64,000 nt of DNA from Azonexaceae bacterium (GTDB taxonomy: Bacteria; Pseudomonadota; Gammaproteobacteria; Burkholderiales; Rhodocyclaceae): NCBI GenBank assembly GCA_013335535.1, contig JAAXVL010000004.1, forward strand, positions 1 through 64,000, in the 5' to 3' direction. How positions within the stretch are numbered: position 1 is the first letter of the stretch; each line of letters starts with the position of its first letter. Under the pieces are notes generated by a model. It saw only the letters and a program-made list of their open reading frames with translations, ran no database searches and was not told the DNA's origin. The position numbers and the translations under genes are program-made. Positions 61,862 through 64,000 of this stretch are shown in pieces.

Positions 61862-63841
61862 TCAGGCGATCGGAAGCCAGAGGGTGACCACCGTGCCGAC
61901 TCCGATCTGGCTGGCGATGCTGACATGGCCACCGTGCAATTCAATAATTTCCTTGACGATGCTCATGCCCAGTCCGGTGCCGGGAATCTTGCCGGACGTA
62001 TCGGCCCGGTAGAAACGCTCGCAAACGCGAGCGAGCTGCTCGGGGGTCATCCCGATTCCATGGTCCGCTATGCGAATACCGATACTTCTTGGCTGTGTAT
62101 CATCGATCGATTCGAACAGTTCCACTGCGACTTGGCCGCCGTTCGGCGAGTATTTATACGCGTTTGAGAGCACATTGTTCACCACCTGCGTCAGTTTCTT
62201 GCGGTCACCCCTGACCCAGTGCGGCTGATCGACGGATGGTGGTGTTGGCGGCTGGAAACCCTCGATGGTCTTGAAATTGGTCAGCACTTCGCGCAACAGG
62301 TCGCCGACTTCGATGCGCGCAATATTGAAGTCTTTTCCCCGGCGCTCCTCTATGCGGACCAGATCGAGCAATTCGTTGATGATCGACACCATCAGCTCGG
62401 ACTGGCGATGGATGATGTCGAGAAACTCCTGTTGCTCGTCGTGGCTGAACTGGTGTTTCAGCATCAGTTCTGAATAGCCAAAAATGCTGGCCATCGGGGT
62501 GCGCAGTTCATGGGCCGCCGTCGACAGAAACTCACTTTTGAGTCGATCAACTTCTGTCTCGTGGGTGACGTCGCGGAAATACAGAATCTGCGATACCGTT
62601 TCGGCTCCGGATATGCGAATGCCGACGTCGAGAACGCGATTGCCAGCCCCGGCTATTTCGATCAGTTGCCGCTTCCCGATGTCACCTTTTTTTCCTGAGT
62701 GCATCGCGGCGATGCTTGAGAAAGAAGCGTTTGCGGAGCATCTCTGGGCCAGGCGTTCGACGAATGCGTCTTCGTCCAGGCCGGCAATATCGCTTTGTTC
62801 CAGGCCAGTCATCCGGGTGAAGGTCGGGCTGATGTATTTGACGCGTCGCTCGCGGTCAAAAGACACGAAACCGTCAGGACTCAGGGAAAAGATCGCATCC
62901 AGTTGTCGTCTGACTTCCTCGAGCGAGGATAGCGAGCGAAAGAGCATGAAAAACAGCGACAGCGCCAGGGCAGTGACCGCCGCTGCGCCGGAAACGACGG
63001 TAATTCGATGGTCAAAATAAGGGCGAAGAATTTCATTTACCGATTCACCGACGACGAAATTCAGTCCGTAGTCCGGCACCCTGTAGTAACCGTATATTCG
63101 TTCTGTGCTGTCAACGGTCGCGTTGCGCCGGAAATTGCCTGAGTCCGCAGTATTGTCACTGAGATACGGCGTGTCCCTGAGTATCTTGCCCAGGCTGGAT
63201 TGGAGTGCGGGGTAGCGCGCCATGATTTCCCCGGTATTGCGCACGACCGTCAAAGAGCCCTCGCCCACGATGCGTAGTTTCTCGCCAAAGCTGGCAAATT
63301 GTTCGGGGCTCACCGAAACCACGAGAACTCCGTTGAATTTGCCGTCCCGCAGAATCGGGCGGGTAATCTGGATCGACCATTTACCGGAAACTTTCCCCAC
63401 TACAGGTCGGCTGATAAAAAGGCGGTCGGTGTTTTCATTGTTCTTGTGGACCTTGAAATGTTCGCGCTGACTGAGGTCGACCCGATCGTTGGGGGAGGCC
63501 AGATTGGAGTAAGCCAGTATTCCGTCCCGGTCGACGACGACGACTTGAAAGGTCAGGTCGTCGATGTTTTCCTGTCGGCGCTGGACAGAGGCAGCAAAGG
63601 ATTTCCAGTCCCCTCGCCAGTCATTGCGAATATCCAGAATGAATTCATTGATCCGCTTGATTGTCGAGCGCGAATATTCGGCCAGGACATGGGCGCGTAC
63701 TGCTGTCCTGACCTCCGCCTCGTGCAAGTAGGTTTGACGGCTGCGATACAGTTCGTAGGCGGCTGCCGCCCAGACCAGAATGATGGCAAGCACCACGATG
63801 AAGCTGATCTGGTTTTTTAGTTTGGATCTAGCGTGATTCAT
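61862..63841 (-). CDS. Membrane sensor histidine kinase with extracytoplasmic Cache-like domain
   Basis: This 659-residue kinase has membrane segments at about 10-30 and 280-302 around a periplasmic Cache-like sensor, a PAS domain (about 315-430, AIFSLSPDGFVSFDRERRVKYIS), a HisKA domain (STAAHELRTPMASIFGY near 447) and a HATPase (NNVLSNAYKYSPNGG; DHGIGMTPEQ; GTGLGMSIVKEI). It probably phosphorylates a regulator encoded elsewhere. The start at 63841 lies 21 bases after the preceding gene's stop, so they are likely co-transcribed. The signal is unknown; Cache domains bind small organic ligands. Confidence 0.9.
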   Translation of the reverse strand: MNHARSKLKNQISFIVVLAIILVWAAAAYELYRSRQTYLHEAEVRTAVRAHVLAEYSRSTIKRINEFILDIRNDWRGDWKSFAASVQRRQENIDDLTFQVVVVDRDGILAYSNLASPNDRVDLSQREHFKVHKNNENTDRLFISRPVVGKVSGKWSIQITRPILRDGKFNGVLVVSVSPEQFASFGEKLRIVGEGSLTVVRNTGEIMARYPALQSSLGKILRDTPYLSDNTADSGNFRRNATVDSTERIYGYYRVPDYGLNFVVGESVNEILRPYFDHRITVVSGAAAVTALALSLFFMLFRSLSSLEEVRRQLDAIFSLSPDGFVSFDRERRVKYISPTFTRMTGLEQSDIAGLDEDAFVERLAQRCSANASFSSIAAMHSGKKGDIGKRQLIEIAGAGNRVLDVGIRISGAETVSQILYFRDVTHETEVDRLKSEFLSTAAHELRTPMASIFGYSELMLKHQFSHDEQQEFLDIIHRQSELMVSIINELLDLVRIEERRGKDFNIARIEVGDLLREVLTNFKTIEGFQPPTPPSVDQPHWVRGDRKKLTQVVNNVLSNAYKYSPNGGQVAVELFESIDDTQPRSIGIRIADHGIGMTPEQLARVCERFYRADTSGKIPGTGLGMSIVKEIIELHGGHVSIASQIGVGTVVTLWLPIA

Positions 63842-63862
63842 CGCGTGCCATTCAGGTTGGAT

Positions 63863-64000
63863 TTAACGTGGGGCATGGGTCGGGCTGGTACCGGTGGCGA
63901 ACATCCTGTTCGCGTGCTGGCTGCGCGCTTCAATCCGGCCAAACAGCGGCTGAATCTCCTTGTCGAAGACCAGGCCAAGCGATTTGCAGGCATCGCTGGA
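63863..64000 (-). CDS. C-terminal fragment of an unidentified protein (cut by window edge)
   Basis: About 45 residues are visible (KSLGLVFDKEIQPLFGRIEARS, then ending HAPR) on the minus strand, running off the window. It would be the gene before the sensor kinase in one operon. Too short to assign. Confidence 0.5.
   Translation of the reverse strand, partial: SSDACKSLGLVFDKEIQPLFGRIEARSQHANRMFATGTSPTHAPR

Overview
The window is a GC-rich, densely coded chromosomal segment from a diazotrophic, aromatics-degrading proteobacterium. The gene content (NifHDK with lrv, NafY-type proteins and a cysE copy; a TmoABCDEF-type toluene monooxygenase with TodS/TodT-type regulators; a meta-cleavage fragment; flavocytochrome c) best fits a betaproteobacterium of the Rhodocyclaceae, perhaps Dechloromonas-like. 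This is inferred from gene families and order, not from a database search. No rRNA, tRNA, CRISPR array or insertion sequence was recognised.

Layout. 1-5.8 kb: end of an aromatic meta-cleavage operon (4-hydroxy-2-oxovalerate aldolase, a LivH-LivM-LivG triple fusion, LivF, a hemerythrin, an MhpC-like hydrolase), closed by a terminator. 6-15.8 kb: mixed genes (MocR-type regulator, fccAB, cysA-cysB, small uncharacterised proteins). 15.8-30.1 kb: nif block 1, with nifV-cysE-TPR-nifW-nifZ-nifM and nifHDK-nifT-ferredoxin-nifY-orf-lrv-orf on the minus strand, draT divergent from nifH, and a methyltransferase/oxygenase pair between the two nif operons. 30.5-40.5 kb: toluene monooxygenase genes, a TodX-like outer-membrane channel and TodS/TodT-like regulators. 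40.8-46.8 kb: FecR protein, OmpA lipoprotein, CHASE2 cyclase and a Na+/H+ antiporter with a cyclic-nucleotide-binding domain. 46.9-48.1 kb: a CoA-transferase/racemase. 48.2-55.3 kb: nif block 2 (SIR2-like, unknown, bacteriohemerythrin and Rieske operon; nifF; an 86-residue protein; a second NifY/NafY; a SagB-like oxidoreductase; an ankyrin protein). 55.5-64 kb: c-di-GMP and HDOD signalling genes, citrate synthase, a sensor kinase.

Regulation readable in the DNA. GG-N10-GC sigma-54 promoters and TGT-N10-ACA NifA sites occur together before nifV, nifH, the SIR2-like operon and the second nifY. A strong sigma-54 promoter without a visible NifA site precedes the 86-residue gene, so block 2 appears to belong to the nitrogen-fixation regulon. 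Stem-loops lie in the nifH-nifD, nifD-nifK and nifK-nifT gaps.

Most unexpected signals. (1) A 14-bp motif, CCGGTTGACCGTGG, with a partly conserved AT-rich left flank occurs seven times from 16 to 60 kb (six exact, one with a single change), always on the same strand, five times between genes and twice inside genes. (2) A SIR2-like/unknown/bacteriohemerythrin/Rieske operon carries NifA-type control signals. (3) A membrane cyclase lies directly before an antiporter that has a cyclic-nucleotide-binding domain.
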